From Nocardia mikamii NBRC 108933 (GTDB taxonomy: Bacteria > Actinomycetota > Actinomycetes > Mycobacteriales > Mycobacteriaceae), in NCBI RefSeq assembly GCF_001613505.1, contig NZ_BDCM01000015.1, positions 1 to 64,000 on the forward strand: a stretch of 64,000 bases of DNA, written 5' to 3'. The notes under the pieces are model-generated. The model was given only the letters and a program-made list of their open reading frames with translations, made no database searches and was not told where the DNA came from. Positions 51,902 to 61,236 of this stretch are shown here, one piece after another. Positions within the stretch are counted from its first letter, which is position 1. Each line of letters begins with the position of its first letter. The position numbers and the translations under genes were made by a program.

Positions 51902-51908
51902 TCGCCGC

Positions 51909-53069
51909 TCAGTACGACTTCGGCAGCCCCAGCGAGTGCTGGGAGACGAAGTTCAGGATCATTTCCCGGCTCACCGGAGCCACCCGCGCGATCCGCGCCG
52001 CGCCTAGCATGCCCGCCAGACCGATGTCCGCGGTCAGGCCAGAACCGCCGTGGGTCTGGATGGACTGATCCAGAGCCTTGATACTCGCTTCCGCCGCAGC
52101 GTATTTCGCCATATTGGCGGCCTCCGCGGCACCGAAGTCGTCGCCGGAATCGTAGAGGACGGCGGCCTTCTGCATCATCAGCTTGGCCAGTTCGAGTTCG
52201 ATCTTCACCTGGGCCAGCGGATGCGAGATGCCCTGGTGCGCCGCGATCGGCGTCTTCCAGACCTGCCGTTCCCGGGCGTATTCGACCGCCCGGTCGATGG
52301 CGTAGCGGCCCATGCCGACCGCCATCGCCGCACCCATGATGCGCTCGGGATTCAGGCCGGCGAACAGCTGCGCGATCGCGGCGTCCTCCTGGCCCACCAG
52401 CGCGCTGCCGGGCAGGCGCACATCGTCGAGGAACAGCGTGAACTGGTTGTCCGGTTCGATGATGTCCATCTCCTGGCGGTTCTTCTCGAAGCCGGGAGTG
52501 TCGGTCGGGACGATGAACAGCGCCGGCTTCAACTTGCCGGTCTTGGAATCCTCGGTGCGCGAGACGATCAGCACCGCCTCGGCCTGATCCACACCGGAGA
52601 TGAAGATCTTGCGGCCGTTGAGGATCCAGTCGCCACCGTCGCGGCGCGCGGTGGTGGTGATGTTGTGCGAGTTGGAGCCGGCGTCGGGTTCGGTGATGCC
52701 GAACACCATCTTCGACGAGCCGTCGGCCAGCCGGGTCAGCCAGTACTGCTTCTGCTCCTCGGTCCCGTACTTGGTGATGATGGTGCCGCAGATCGCGGGC
52801 GAGACCACCATCAGTAGCAGGCCCGCGCCCTGGGCGGCCAACTCCTCCATCACCAGCGCCAGTTCGTAGATTCCGGCGCCTCCGCCGCCGTACTCCTCCG
52901 GCAGGTTCACACCGAGGAAGCCGAGTTTGCCCGCCTCGTCCCACAATTCGTCCAGCGGCTCGTTGCGGCGCGCCTTCGCGGAGACGTAGTCGCGGTAGTT
53001 GTACTTCGCGGCGAGCTTGGCGACGGCCGCCCGCAGCTGCTTCTGTTCGTCGGTTTCGATGAAACTCAT
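51909..53069 (-). CDS. acyl-CoA dehydrogenase (AtuD/LiuA-like)
   Basis: A 386-residue FAD enzyme adding a 2,3-double bond to an acyl-CoA. It has the FAD/substrate motifs VFGITEPDAGSNSHNI (~125) and RKIFISGVDQA (~160), and the C-terminal helix SIQTHGGSGLTAD (~335). I chose ATG 53069 (MSFIETDEQ) because AGGAG sits seven bases before it; the ATG two codons earlier would be too close. It acts next to the acyl-CoA carboxylase; the exact substrate (citronellyl, isovaleryl or similar) is unknown. Confidence 0.92.
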   Translation of the reverse strand: MSFIETDEQKQLRAAVAKLAAKYNYRDYVSAKARRNEPLDELWDEAGKLGFLGVNLPEEYGGGGAGIYELALVMEELAAQGAGLLLMVVSPAICGTIITKYGTEEQKQYWLTRLADGSSKMVFGITEPDAGSNSHNITTTARRDGGDWILNGRKIFISGVDQAEAVLIVSRTEDSKTGKLKPALFIVPTDTPGFEKNRQEMDIIEPDNQFTLFLDDVRLPGSALVGQEDAAIAQLFAGLNPERIMGAAMAVGMGRYAIDRAVEYARERQVWKTPIAAHQGISHPLAQVKIELELAKLMMQKAAVLYDSGDDFGAAEAANMAKYAAAEASIKALDQSIQTHGGSGLTADIGLAGMLGAARIARVAPVSREMILNFVSQHSLGLPKSY

Positions 53070-53092
53070 GGACATTCTCCTGTAGTGGGCCG

Positions 53093-55114
53093 CTATTCGG
53101 CGGCGGCTTCGGCCGGTGCCGCGGTGGCTTCGGCGTGGACGACCGCCAGCACGGCGCCGACGTCGACCTGTTGTCCCGCGACCACATTCAGCTCGGTCAG
53201 CACACCGGCCGCCGGCGCGGCGATGGTGTGCTCCATCTTCATGGCCTCGAGCCAGAGGATCGGCTGCCCCTTCTCGACGGCGGCGCCGACCTCGGCACCC
53301 AGCCGGATCACCGAACCCGGCATCGGCGCCAGCAACGACCCCTCCGCCACCTGGTCGGCCGGGTCCGAGAAACGCGGAAGCCTGCGCACCGCGACCGGGC
53401 CCAGCGGCGAATCGACCGCCACCAGATCGCCGTAACGCGCGACCTCGAACCGGCGCCGCACCGAGCCACGCTCGCCGGGCACACCGAGAACCACGACATC
53501 CGGTGTGGCCTCGATCAGTTCGAGTCCCTCGTGACCCTCGACCTCGAGCCCGGAGCGAGTGAGGCGGTAACGCACCTCGTGCGTCCCCGACACCCGGCTC
53601 TCATAGGACTTGCTCTGCGCCTGTGAGGGCAGGTTGCGCCAGCCGCTGGGCAGCGCCGCGCCGACGCGCGCCCGCGCTCGGTTGGCGGCCGCGTCCGCCA
53701 GCGCCGCGGCGACGATGGACAGCGCCTCGTCGCCGGGGGAAACCAGCGGCGCGGCAAGGTTTTCCAGTCCGTGGGTGGCGAAGAACGCGGTATCGGTGTC
53801 ACCGGCGAGGAAGGCCGGATGCCGCAGCACCCGCACCAGCAGATCGCGGTTGGTGACCAAACCGTGGATGCGGGCCCGCTGCAACGCCGTCGCCAGCAGA
53901 TGCGCCGCTTCCTCGCGGGTGTCGGCATAGGAGATGACCTTGGCCAGCATCGGATCGTAGAACACCCCGACCGCCGAACCGTCCACCACACCGGAGTCGA
54001 GCCGCAGACCGGGCTCGGTCAGGACGGTGAATTCCGCTGTACCCGAAGCGAATTCGATGTGATGCACCGCGCCGCTCTGCGGCTGCCAGTCGTGTGCCGG
54101 ATCCTCCGCGTACAACCGCACCTCGATGGAGTGACCGCGCATCGGCGGCGGCTCCGGTGGCAGCCGATAGCCCTGCGCCACCTGCAGTTGCAGCCGGACC
54201 AGATCGAGGCCGGTGGTGCATTCGGTGACCGGATGCTCCACCTGCAGGCGGGTGTTCATCTCCAGGAAGAAGAAATCGCCCTGTTCGTCGGCGAGAAATT
54301 CGACCGTGCCCGCGCCTTCGTAGGCGATCGCCTCGGCGGCCAGCCGGGCCGCCTCGAACAACCGCTCCCGCATGGGAGCGATCCGCTCGACCAGCGGCGA
54401 CGGCGCTTCCTCGACCACCTTCTGATGCCGGCGCTGAATCGAACATTCACGCTCGCCCACCGCCCAGACCCGGCCATGGGTGTCGGCCATGACCTGCACC
54501 TCGATGTGGCGGCCGGTTTCCAGGTAGCGCTCACAGAACACCGTCGGATCGCCGAAGGCCGATTCCGCCTCGCGCCGGGCCGCCTCCAGCTGATCCGGGA
54601 GCTCCGCCAGCGAGCGCACCACCCGCATACCGCGCCCGCCGCCACCGGCGGAAGCCTTGATCAGCACGGGCAGCAGAGCCTCGGTGACCTCGGCCGGATC
54701 GAGTTCGGCCAGCACCGGGACGCCCGCGGCGTCCATCATCTTCTTGGATTCGACCTTCGAACCCATCTGCTCGATGGCCGCGACCGGCGGGCCCACCCAC
54801 GCCAAGCCCGCATCGATCACCTGGCGAGCGAATTCCGCGTTCTCGGAAAGGAATCCGTACCCCGGATGAATCGCGTCGGCGCCCGCGGCGTGGGCGGCCT
54901 CGATGATCAGATCGCCGCGCAGATAGGTCTCCCCGGGTGTGTTGCCGGGCAGCCGGATCGCCGCATCGGCCTCGGCCACATGCGGTGCGTTCGCATCCGC
55001 GTCGGAATACACCGCGGTCGTGGCGATGCCCATGCGCCGGCAGGTCGCGAACACGCGCCGGGCGATCTCCCCGCGGTTGGCGACCAGAACGTTCGTGATC
55101 GGCCCTACTGTCAT
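53093..55114 (-). CDS. acyl-CoA carboxylase alpha subunit (biotin carboxylase + BCCP)
   Basis: A 673-residue biotin enzyme. The N-terminal biotin carboxylase starts at VLVANRGEIARRVF (~9) with ATP loop ASAGGGGRGMR (~160), catalytic EMNTRLQVEHPVTE (~285), and the linker domain ~450-590. The biotin-carrier domain is at the C-terminus, with LEAMKMEHTI (~630; Lys is biotinylated). With the neighbouring beta subunit it carboxylates an acyl-CoA, as in AtuF-AtuC or LiuD-LiuB. The start follows the accD-like stop by eight bases. Confidence 0.94.
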   Translation of the reverse strand: MTVGPITNVLVANRGEIARRVFATCRRMGIATTAVYSDADANAPHVAEADAAIRLPGNTPGETYLRGDLIIEAAHAAGADAIHPGYGFLSENAEFARQVIDAGLAWVGPPVAAIEQMGSKVESKKMMDAAGVPVLAELDPAEVTEALLPVLIKASAGGGGRGMRVVRSLAELPDQLEAARREAESAFGDPTVFCERYLETGRHIEVQVMADTHGRVWAVGERECSIQRRHQKVVEEAPSPLVERIAPMRERLFEAARLAAEAIAYEGAGTVEFLADEQGDFFFLEMNTRLQVEHPVTECTTGLDLVRLQLQVAQGYRLPPEPPPMRGHSIEVRLYAEDPAHDWQPQSGAVHHIEFASGTAEFTVLTEPGLRLDSGVVDGSAVGVFYDPMLAKVISYADTREEAAHLLATALQRARIHGLVTNRDLLVRVLRHPAFLAGDTDTAFFATHGLENLAAPLVSPGDEALSIVAAALADAAANRARARVGAALPSGWRNLPSQAQSKSYESRVSGTHEVRYRLTRSGLEVEGHEGLELIEATPDVVVLGVPGERGSVRRRFEVARYGDLVAVDSPLGPVAVRRLPRFSDPADQVAEGSLLAPMPGSVIRLGAEVGAAVEKGQPILWLEAMKMEHTIAAPAAGVLTELNVVAGQQVDVGAVLAVVHAEATAAPAEAAAE

Positions 55115-55122
55115 CTCAGACC

Positions 55123-56727
55123 TCACATCCGGAAGACGCCGAAGCCCTCGGCGCCCTTGATCGGGGCATTGTGGATGGCCGACAACGCCATTCCCAATAC
55201 CGTGCGGGTGTCGCGGGGGTCGATCACACCGTCGTCGTAGAGGCGGCCCGACATGAACATGGGCAGCGACTCGGCCTCGATCTGGGCCTCGATCATCGCG
55301 CGCATGCCCTTGTCGGCTTCCTCGTCGAACGCCTGGCCGCGCGCCTCGGCGGCGGCCCGGCCCACGATCGAGATCACGCCCGCCAGCTGCGCACCGCCCA
55401 TCACCGCGGATTTCGCACTGGGCCAGGCGAACACGAAGCGCGGATCGTAGGCGCGCCCGCACATGCCGTAGTGCCCGGCCCCGTAGGAGGCGCCCATCAG
55501 CAGCGAGATGTGCGGCACCTTCGAATTGGAGACGGCGTTGATCATCATCGCGCCGTGCTTGATGATGCCCTTCTGCTCGTATTCCTTACCGACCATGTAG
55601 CCGGTGGTGTTGTGCAGGAACAGCAGTGGGGTGTTCGACTGGTTGGCCAGCTGGATGAACTGCGCGGCCTTCTGCGCCTCCTCGGAGAACAACACCCCGC
55701 GGGCGTTGGCGAGGATGCCGACCGGATAGCCGTGCAGCTCCGCCCATCCGGTGACCAGGCTGGAACCGTAGAGCGGTTTGAACTCGTCGAAATCGGAGCC
55801 GTCCACCACCCGGGCGACGACCTCGCGCGGGTCGAACGGAATCTTCAGATCGGTGGGCACGATGCCGAGCAGTTCCTCGCAATCGTAGAGCGGTTCGATC
55901 ACCTCGGCGGGCGGACGCGGGGCGGGCCCGGTCTTGCGCCAGTTCAGCCGCCGCACGATGGACCGGCCGATCCGGATGGCGTCGCGTTCGTCGGCGGCGA
56001 GATAGTCGGCCAGACCGGAGGTGCGGGCGTGCATCTCGGCGCCGCCGAGCGATTCGTCGTCGGACTCCTCACCGGTCGCCATCTTGACCAGCGGCGGGCC
56101 GCCGAGGAACACCTTGGAGCGTTCCTTGATCATGACGGTGTAGTCGGACATGCCGGGAATGTAGGCGCCGCCGGCGGTGGAGTTGCCGAAAACTAGTGCG
56201 ATGGTGGGAATTCCGGCCGCGGAGAGCCGGGTGAGGTCGCGGAACATGCGTCCACCCGGGACGAACACCTCCTTCTGCGTCGGCAGATCGGCGCCGCCGG
56301 ATTCCACCAGGCCGATCACCGGGAGCCGGTTCTCCAGCGCGATGTCGTTCATGCGCAGGTTCTTGCGCAGCGTCCAGGGATTCGACGTGCCGCCGCGCAC
56401 CGTCGGATCGGGTGCCACGATCATGCATTCGACGCCCTCGACGATGCCGATGCCGGCGATCACCGAGGCGCCCACGTGGAATTCGCTGCCCCAGGCCGCC
56501 AGCGGCGCCAGCTCCAGGAAAGGCGAGTCCTCGTCGATGAGCAGTTCGATGCGCTCGCGCGCGGTGAGCTTGCCGCGCTTACGGTGGCGCGCCATCTTGT
56601 CCGGGCCGCCGCCCGCGATGTTCTTGGCGTATTCGGCTTCGACCTCGGCCAGCTTCTCGGTCATGGCGTCGGCGGCGGTGCGGTAGTCCGCCGAGTTCGG
56701 GTCGATGGCTGTACGGAGAGTGCTCAA
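55123..56727 (-). CDS. acyl-CoA carboxylase beta subunit (carboxyltransferase)
   Basis: A 534-residue carboxyltransferase of the methylcrotonyl/geranyl-CoA carboxylase type. It carries the acyl-CoA site GGPPLVKMATGEESDDESLGGAEMH split around its GEE (~220) and the biotin-site GASYGAGHYGMCGRAYDP (~435). Most propionyl/acetyl AccD proteins have other loops here; GAGNYGMCGRAY-type loops mark methylcrotonyl and geranyl enzymes. Its ATG overlaps the stop of the upstream dehydrogenase gene. Confidence 0.94.
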   Translation of the reverse strand: MSTLRTAIDPNSADYRTAADAMTEKLAEVEAEYAKNIAGGGPDKMARHRKRGKLTARERIELLIDEDSPFLELAPLAAWGSEFHVGASVIAGIGIVEGVECMIVAPDPTVRGGTSNPWTLRKNLRMNDIALENRLPVIGLVESGGADLPTQKEVFVPGGRMFRDLTRLSAAGIPTIALVFGNSTAGGAYIPGMSDYTVMIKERSKVFLGGPPLVKMATGEESDDESLGGAEMHARTSGLADYLAADERDAIRIGRSIVRRLNWRKTGPAPRPPAEVIEPLYDCEELLGIVPTDLKIPFDPREVVARVVDGSDFDEFKPLYGSSLVTGWAELHGYPVGILANARGVLFSEEAQKAAQFIQLANQSNTPLLFLHNTTGYMVGKEYEQKGIIKHGAMMINAVSNSKVPHISLLMGASYGAGHYGMCGRAYDPRFVFAWPSAKSAVMGGAQLAGVISIVGRAAAEARGQAFDEEADKGMRAMIEAQIEAESLPMFMSGRLYDDGVIDPRDTRTVLGMALSAIHNAPIKGAEGFGVFRM

Positions 56728-57875
56728 GATCGGTACCCCAATCGCTTGGCCGCGAGGCTGGTCAGAATTTCGTTGGTGCCGCCGCCGATGCCGAGGATGC
56801 GCACATCACGGTAGTGGCGCTCCACCTCGGATTCGCGCATGTACCCCAGGCCGCCGAACAACTGAACCGCTTGGTGGGCAACCCATTCCGCGGTCTCGAC
56901 CGCGGTGTTCTTGGCGAAGCACACCTCGGCGATCAGATCGGTTTCCCCGTCCGCCGCGCGTTCGGCCACGTGCCGGGTGTAGACGCGGGCGACGTCGATG
57001 CGGCGAGCCATCTCCGACAGCGTGTTCTGCACGGCCTGCCGGCTGATCAGCGGGCGGCCGAAGGTCTCGCGGTCGCGGCACCACCCCAGGGTCAGATCCA
57101 GGCAGCGCTGCGCATGCCCGTAGGCCTGCACCGCCAGGCAGACCCGCTCGCTGACGAAAGCCTGTGCGATCTGGGCGAATCCGGAGTTCTCGGCGCCCAC
57201 CAGATTCGACACCGGCACGCGCACGTCGACATAGGACAGTTCGGCGGTATCGGAGGCCAGCCAGCCCATCTTCTCCAGTTTGCGGCTGACCGTGAATCCC
57301 GGCCGGTCCTTCTCGACCAGCAGCAGCGACACACCGGATGCGCCGGGGCCACCCGTGCGCACGGCGGTCACGACGTAGTCGGCCCGCACCCCGGAGGTGA
57401 TGAAGGTCTTCGCTCCGTTGACCACGTAGTCGTCGCCGTCGCGCACGGCGCTGGTGGTGAGATGGCCGACGTCGGAGCCGCCGCCGGGTTCGGTGATGGC
57501 CAGCGAGCCGATCTTCTCCCCCGCCAGAGTGGGCTTCACCCAGCGTTCGATCAGTTCCGTGTTGCCGGACGCGGCCATGTGCGGCACCGCGATTCCGCAG
57601 GTGAACAGGGAGGCGAACAGTCCGCCCGAGCAGCCGGCGTAGTGCATCTCCTCGGCGACGATGGCGGCGTCGATCCCGTCCCCGCCCGCACCGCCGACCG
57701 CCTCCGGGAACTGGATGCCGAGCAGCCCGAGCGCACCGGCCTTCTTGTGCAGTTCACGGGGAATCTCACCGGCACGCTCCCATTCGTCCAGATAGGGCAG
57801 CACCTCGCGCTCGGCGAAACCGCGGACGGTAGTGCGTAATTCACGCCGCTCGGGCGTCTGCCAGACACTGCTCAC
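56724..57875 (-). CDS. acyl-CoA dehydrogenase, second copy in the operon
   Basis: A 383-residue FAD enzyme distinct from the other operon copy. SLAITEPGGGSDVGHL (~118) and AKTFITSGVRADYVV (~150) mark the flavin pocket; the C-terminal QLFGGLGYMRESEVERHYRD (~345) carries the family's helix, and a catalytic Glu elsewhere cannot be assigned by eye. GTG start at 57875 overlaps the atuA-like stop (GTGA), with GGAG eight bases before. Two dehydrogenases allow two oxidation steps on a longer branched chain. Confidence 0.93.
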   Translation of the reverse strand: MSSVWQTPERRELRTTVRGFAEREVLPYLDEWERAGEIPRELHKKAGALGLLGIQFPEAVGGAGGDGIDAAIVAEEMHYAGCSGGLFASLFTCGIAVPHMAASGNTELIERWVKPTLAGEKIGSLAITEPGGGSDVGHLTTSAVRDGDDYVVNGAKTFITSGVRADYVVTAVRTGGPGASGVSLLLVEKDRPGFTVSRKLEKMGWLASDTAELSYVDVRVPVSNLVGAENSGFAQIAQAFVSERVCLAVQAYGHAQRCLDLTLGWCRDRETFGRPLISRQAVQNTLSEMARRIDVARVYTRHVAERAADGETDLIAEVCFAKNTAVETAEWVAHQAVQLFGGLGYMRESEVERHYRDVRILGIGGGTNEILTSLAAKRLGYRS

Positions 57876-59587
57876 GGTAGTAACTCCACGGGTATGTCGA
57901 TGTGGCGGGAACGCAGCCATTCGCCGAGTCCCTTGGCTTGCGGATCGAATCGGGCCTGATAGGCGACGCCGAGGCCGAGCAGGTCCTCGACGATGAAGTT
58001 GACCGCTCGCAGGTTCGGCAGGACGTGCCGGGTGACGGTGAGCTTCGCGGTCTCCGGCAGCAGCGCCCGCAGCGTGTCGACGGTGAGGGTGTGCACCAGC
58101 CAGCGCCACTGGTCGTCGGTGCGCACCCATACCCCGATATTGGCGTTTCCACCCTTGTCGCCGCTGCGGGCAAGCGCGACGGAACCTAGTGGAACACGGC
58201 GTGTTTCACTCGCCGGAAGCGGTTTCGGCAGCTCGGGTTCGGCCACCTCGTCCAGCTCCCGGGTCTGCGCGGGCGGGGCGATCGGCACGCGCGTTCCATC
58301 GGGCAGTACCGCGGTGTGCGCGACCTCGGCCGCGTCGACATAGCCCGCGGTGTAGACGCCGTAGGGCGCACCGTTTCCGGGCGGCGTGGTCATGGTGAAG
58401 CCGGGGTAGCTGGCCAGCGCCAATTCGACTGCGACACTGGAGAATGCGCGTCCCACCTTATTTGGATCGGGGTCGCGGACCACGCAGCGCAGCAGGGCGC
58501 TGGCCTGTTCCTCGGTCTCGGCGTCGGGACGGTCCAGCCGCGACAGCGACCAGTCGAGTTCCGCCGGGCGCACCGGCAGCCAGCTCTCCAATTGCCGCTG
58601 TGCCAGTGCGGCTTTGGCCTCGATGTCGAGACCGGTCAGCACGAAGGTCATCTCGTTGCGGAAGCCGCCGAGGGTGTTCAGCGAGACCTTCAACCGCGGC
58701 GGCGGCGCCTCACCGGTCACGCCGCTGATCAGCACCCGGTCGTCACCGTCGGCGGCGAGCCGGATGCTGTCGAGGCGGGCGGTGACATCGGGTCCGGCGT
58801 AGCGCGCGCTCTGGATCTCGTACATCAGCTGCGCTTCGACGGTGTCGACGGTGACCGCACCACCGGTGTTCGCGTGTTTGGTGATGACGCTGCCGCCGTC
58901 GCGGCGGATCTCGGCGATCGGGAAGCCGGGACGGTCGAGATTCTCGATCTCGGTGAAGAACGCGAAGTTGCCGCCGGTGGCCTGGGTGCCGCATTCGATC
59001 ACGTGCCCGGCGACCACCGCACCCGCCAGCGCGTCGAAATCGTCTCGGGCCCAGCCGAAGTGGGCTGCCGCTGGCCCCACGACCACGGAGGCGTCGGTGA
59101 CCCGGCCGGTGACGACGATATCGGCTCCGGCGTTCAGCGCCTCGGCGATACCCCACGCGCCCAGGTAGGCGTTGGCGGTCAGCGGCGCGCCCAAGCCCAG
59201 TTGCTGGGCGCGCGGGAGCAGGTCGTCTCCTTCGACGTAGGCGATCTTCGGTGTGAGGCCGAGCTTTTCGGCCACCTCGGCGACCCGCTGCGCCAATCCC
59301 GCCGGATTGAGTCCGCCCGCGTTCGCGACGATGCGCACGCCGCGTTCGAGCGCCAGGGCGAGGCAGTCCTCGAGTTGCCGGACGAAGGTCTTGGCATAGC
59401 CGAGGGCCGGATCCTTCATCCGGTCCCGGCCGAGAATCAGCATGGTCAGTTCGGCGAGATAGTCACCGGTGAGCACGTCGAGTTGCCCGCCCTCGAGCAT
59501 CTCGCGCATCGCGCTCGACCGGTCGCCGTAGAAGCCGGAACAGTTGCCGATCCGGAGGACCTCCGGGTCGGCGCCGAGACTCGTCAT
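57872..59587 (-). CDS. atuA: AtuA-like (DUF1446) protein
   Basis: A 571-residue cytosolic protein of the acyclic-terpene-utilization AtuA family. The N-terminal part has the conserved start LRIGNCSGFYGDRSSAMREMLEGG, GDYLAELTMLILGR and VANAGGLNP (~88); the C-terminal ~110 residues form the second domain (LARSGDKGGNANIGVW). AtuA is needed for growth on citronellol and related terpenes in Pseudomonas, but its reaction is not known. It is the first gene of the operon; a TetR-type dyad lies ~85 bases upstream. Confidence 0.9.
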   Translation of the reverse strand: MTSLGADPEVLRIGNCSGFYGDRSSAMREMLEGGQLDVLTGDYLAELTMLILGRDRMKDPALGYAKTFVRQLEDCLALALERGVRIVANAGGLNPAGLAQRVAEVAEKLGLTPKIAYVEGDDLLPRAQQLGLGAPLTANAYLGAWGIAEALNAGADIVVTGRVTDASVVVGPAAAHFGWARDDFDALAGAVVAGHVIECGTQATGGNFAFFTEIENLDRPGFPIAEIRRDGGSVITKHANTGGAVTVDTVEAQLMYEIQSARYAGPDVTARLDSIRLAADGDDRVLISGVTGEAPPPRLKVSLNTLGGFRNEMTFVLTGLDIEAKAALAQRQLESWLPVRPAELDWSLSRLDRPDAETEEQASALLRCVVRDPDPNKVGRAFSSVAVELALASYPGFTMTTPPGNGAPYGVYTAGYVDAAEVAHTAVLPDGTRVPIAPPAQTRELDEVAEPELPKPLPASETRRVPLGSVALARSGDKGGNANIGVWVRTDDQWRWLVHTLTVDTLRALLPETAKLTVTRHVLPNLRAVNFIVEDLLGLGVAYQARFDPQAKGLGEWLRSRHIDIPVELLP

Positions 59588-59670
59588 CTGCGCGGCGCCT
59601 CCTCATGCGACGTGCCTGCCGCAGCACCTGCGCTGCGTCGGGTTCCAGGTTCACATCGGGCGCAGAAAAA

Positions 59671-59690
59671 ATCAAGCCTGCGTGCTTGTT
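59671..59690. promoter_or_regulatory. candidate TetR operator before the atu-like operon
   Basis: CAAGC-CTGCGT-GCTTG (59673-59688), perfect 5-bp dyad, flanked by AT-rich bases. CAAG/CTTG half-sites are typical of TetR repressors of acyl-CoA genes in actinobacteria. Confidence 0.6.
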
Positions 59691-59767
59691 AATTGCCGAA
59701 GCAGCAGGTAGAAGCCGTGGATCCGGCCGGTGTCCGGGGCCCGCGCGCCGCCGGGCAAGATGGCGGG

Positions 59768-59920
59768 GTGTCCAATTCCGTCATCTTCGTACTCCTGCTG
59801 GCCGTAGCCGGATTCCTGGTCGGCGGCGCCTTCACCATGTGGAAGAACTCGCGGGCGCTGTCGGTGATGCTGGGCGTCTGCGCGGTCCTCGCGGTCGTCG
59901 GCGCGGTCACCTGGTGGTAG
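59768..59920 (+). CDS. small two-helix membrane protein
   Basis: A 50-residue protein (GTG start) that is nearly all hydrophobic: helices ~4-23 and ~31-48 with a short basic loop (MWKNSRA). No family recognised with certainty; small proteins of this design are common next to unrelated genes in Nocardia-type genomes. It is divergent from the atu-like operon and convergent with the cyclase. Confidence 0.6.
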   Translation: MSNSVIFVLLLAVAGFLVGGAFTMWKNSRALSVMLGVCAVLAVVGAVTWW

Positions 59921-59942
59921 ACCGGCCGATCACGCCCACCGC

Positions 59943-61067
59943 CTAGTCTCCGGCGAGGCGGAAGATCCGCATCCCCTCCGGAACGCCGTTGAGCGGGGCG
60001 GCGAACATACTGCGCCGATAGGGCTTGGCCGCGACCTCGAGTTCCTTGAGCGTGCTCGGCTCCAGCGCTTCGAGGGTGGTCTCCGAGATCATCGTGTTGC
60101 CGTTGCCGCCGGCCTCCATCACCCGGGCGGCGATGGTGACGTCCACACCCAGCCAGTCGCCGCCGATCTCGCGCGGCGTCCCGGTGTGCAGACCGGCCCG
60201 CATACGCGGCCGATATCCCGCCACCTCGACCCGGTCCAGGTTCTTCTTCGCGGTCAGCACCGCACGCACCGCACTGTCCGGGGAGGCGAAGACCGCCATC
60301 ACCCCGTCGCCCATGCGCTTGACGACCTGACCACCCCGATCGACGATCGGCGGTTCGATGGCTCGCGCCACCCGCCGCAACAACTCCAGCGTCGCCTCGT
60401 CACCGGCCGACAGCGACCACCGCGAGAACGCCACCAGGTCGGTGAAGACCACCGTGATCTCCGCACTGCCCTTCCCGCGGCCGACGCGCTCCAGCATGGC
60501 CTGCCAGACCTGCAGCGCACCCAGACCGAGCTCCTTGGCCGCGCTGGGATTGTCGCCCACGATCTTGTCGGCCGCGCGGGCCACCGCCCGCGCACCGCCG
60601 GGGCCGGACAGCGACAGCGGGTCGCCGAATGCGGGATCGCCGGGCAGGCTCTCGCGCGCCTTGCGAATCGCGCCGATCACGTCGGCCCGCTGATTGGCCG
60701 CGGCCATCAGCGAGGACAGCTGATCGGATCTGCGCCGGCCGAACGACCGCAGGCGAGATTCGGCCTCGTCGGCCGGCGTGAGCGGAATCACGATCTCGAC
60801 ATCCGGATCGCCACCGGGATCGACGCCGGATTCGGGCCGGTCGACCGGCAGCGCCGCATCGGCTCGTGTCGTGTCGCCGGCCTCGGCGTTTCGACGGTCG
60901 GCCTCGGCGTTTCGACGATTGTCCGCACCGGAACCGGTCCCCCTTTTGCCTTGCCTACCGGCGGTGCCGTTGCGACGCGACCCCGAACCGCCCGTGCGGT
61001 TTCGCGCATCTCCGGGACGGGCTGCGCGGGACGCGTTTTCGCCGTCGCCGGAAGGTCTTTCGCTCAC
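59943..61067 (-). CDS. class III adenylate/guanylate cyclase-like protein
   Basis: A 374-residue protein. Residues ~1-75 are basic and low-complexity with a 7-residue repeat RRNAEAD/RRNAEAG; ~85-190 is a helical region; ~195-360 is a class III cyclase domain. Metal Asp residues stand in VFTDLVAFSRWS and KRMGDGVMAVF, with the adenine-selecting Lys just before GDG. In the last motif, GDWLGVDVTIAARV, the Arg is kept but the usual transition-state Asn (V-N-x-A-x-R) is Thr, so activity may be low or altered. GTG 61067 is the likeliest start but lacks a clear ribosome site. Confidence 0.85.
   Translation of the reverse strand: MSERPSGDGENASRAARPGDARNRTGGSGSRRNGTAGRQGKRGTGSGADNRRNAEADRRNAEAGDTTRADAALPVDRPESGVDPGGDPDVEIVIPLTPADEAESRLRSFGRRRSDQLSSLMAAANQRADVIGAIRKARESLPGDPAFGDPLSLSGPGGARAVARAADKIVGDNPSAAKELGLGALQVWQAMLERVGRGKGSAEITVVFTDLVAFSRWSLSAGDEATLELLRRVARAIEPPIVDRGGQVVKRMGDGVMAVFASPDSAVRAVLTAKKNLDRVEVAGYRPRMRAGLHTGTPREIGGDWLGVDVTIAARVMEAGGNGNTMISETTLEALEPSTLKELEVAAKPYRRSMFAAPLNGVPEGMRIFRLAGD
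60878..60917. repeat. 21-bp-period direct repeat in the cyclase gene
   Basis: Two identical 19-bp copies (60878-60896, 60899-60917) encode RRNAEAD/RRNAEAG in the disordered N-terminus of the cyclase. Confidence 0.85.
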
Positions 61068-61236
61068 ATCCCGAGCGTAGCCAATGATCGCCACCTGCCA
61101 CCTCTCTATCGGACGGAGCGGGCACAGCGCTGGGTCCGCCGATGGATAACGTGTTGGTTGCCCGGCCGATGTTACCCACCGGCTCTTCCACACGGAAGGT
61201 CCAGCGAGGCTGTTAACGAAGGCTTTGCACACAGCA

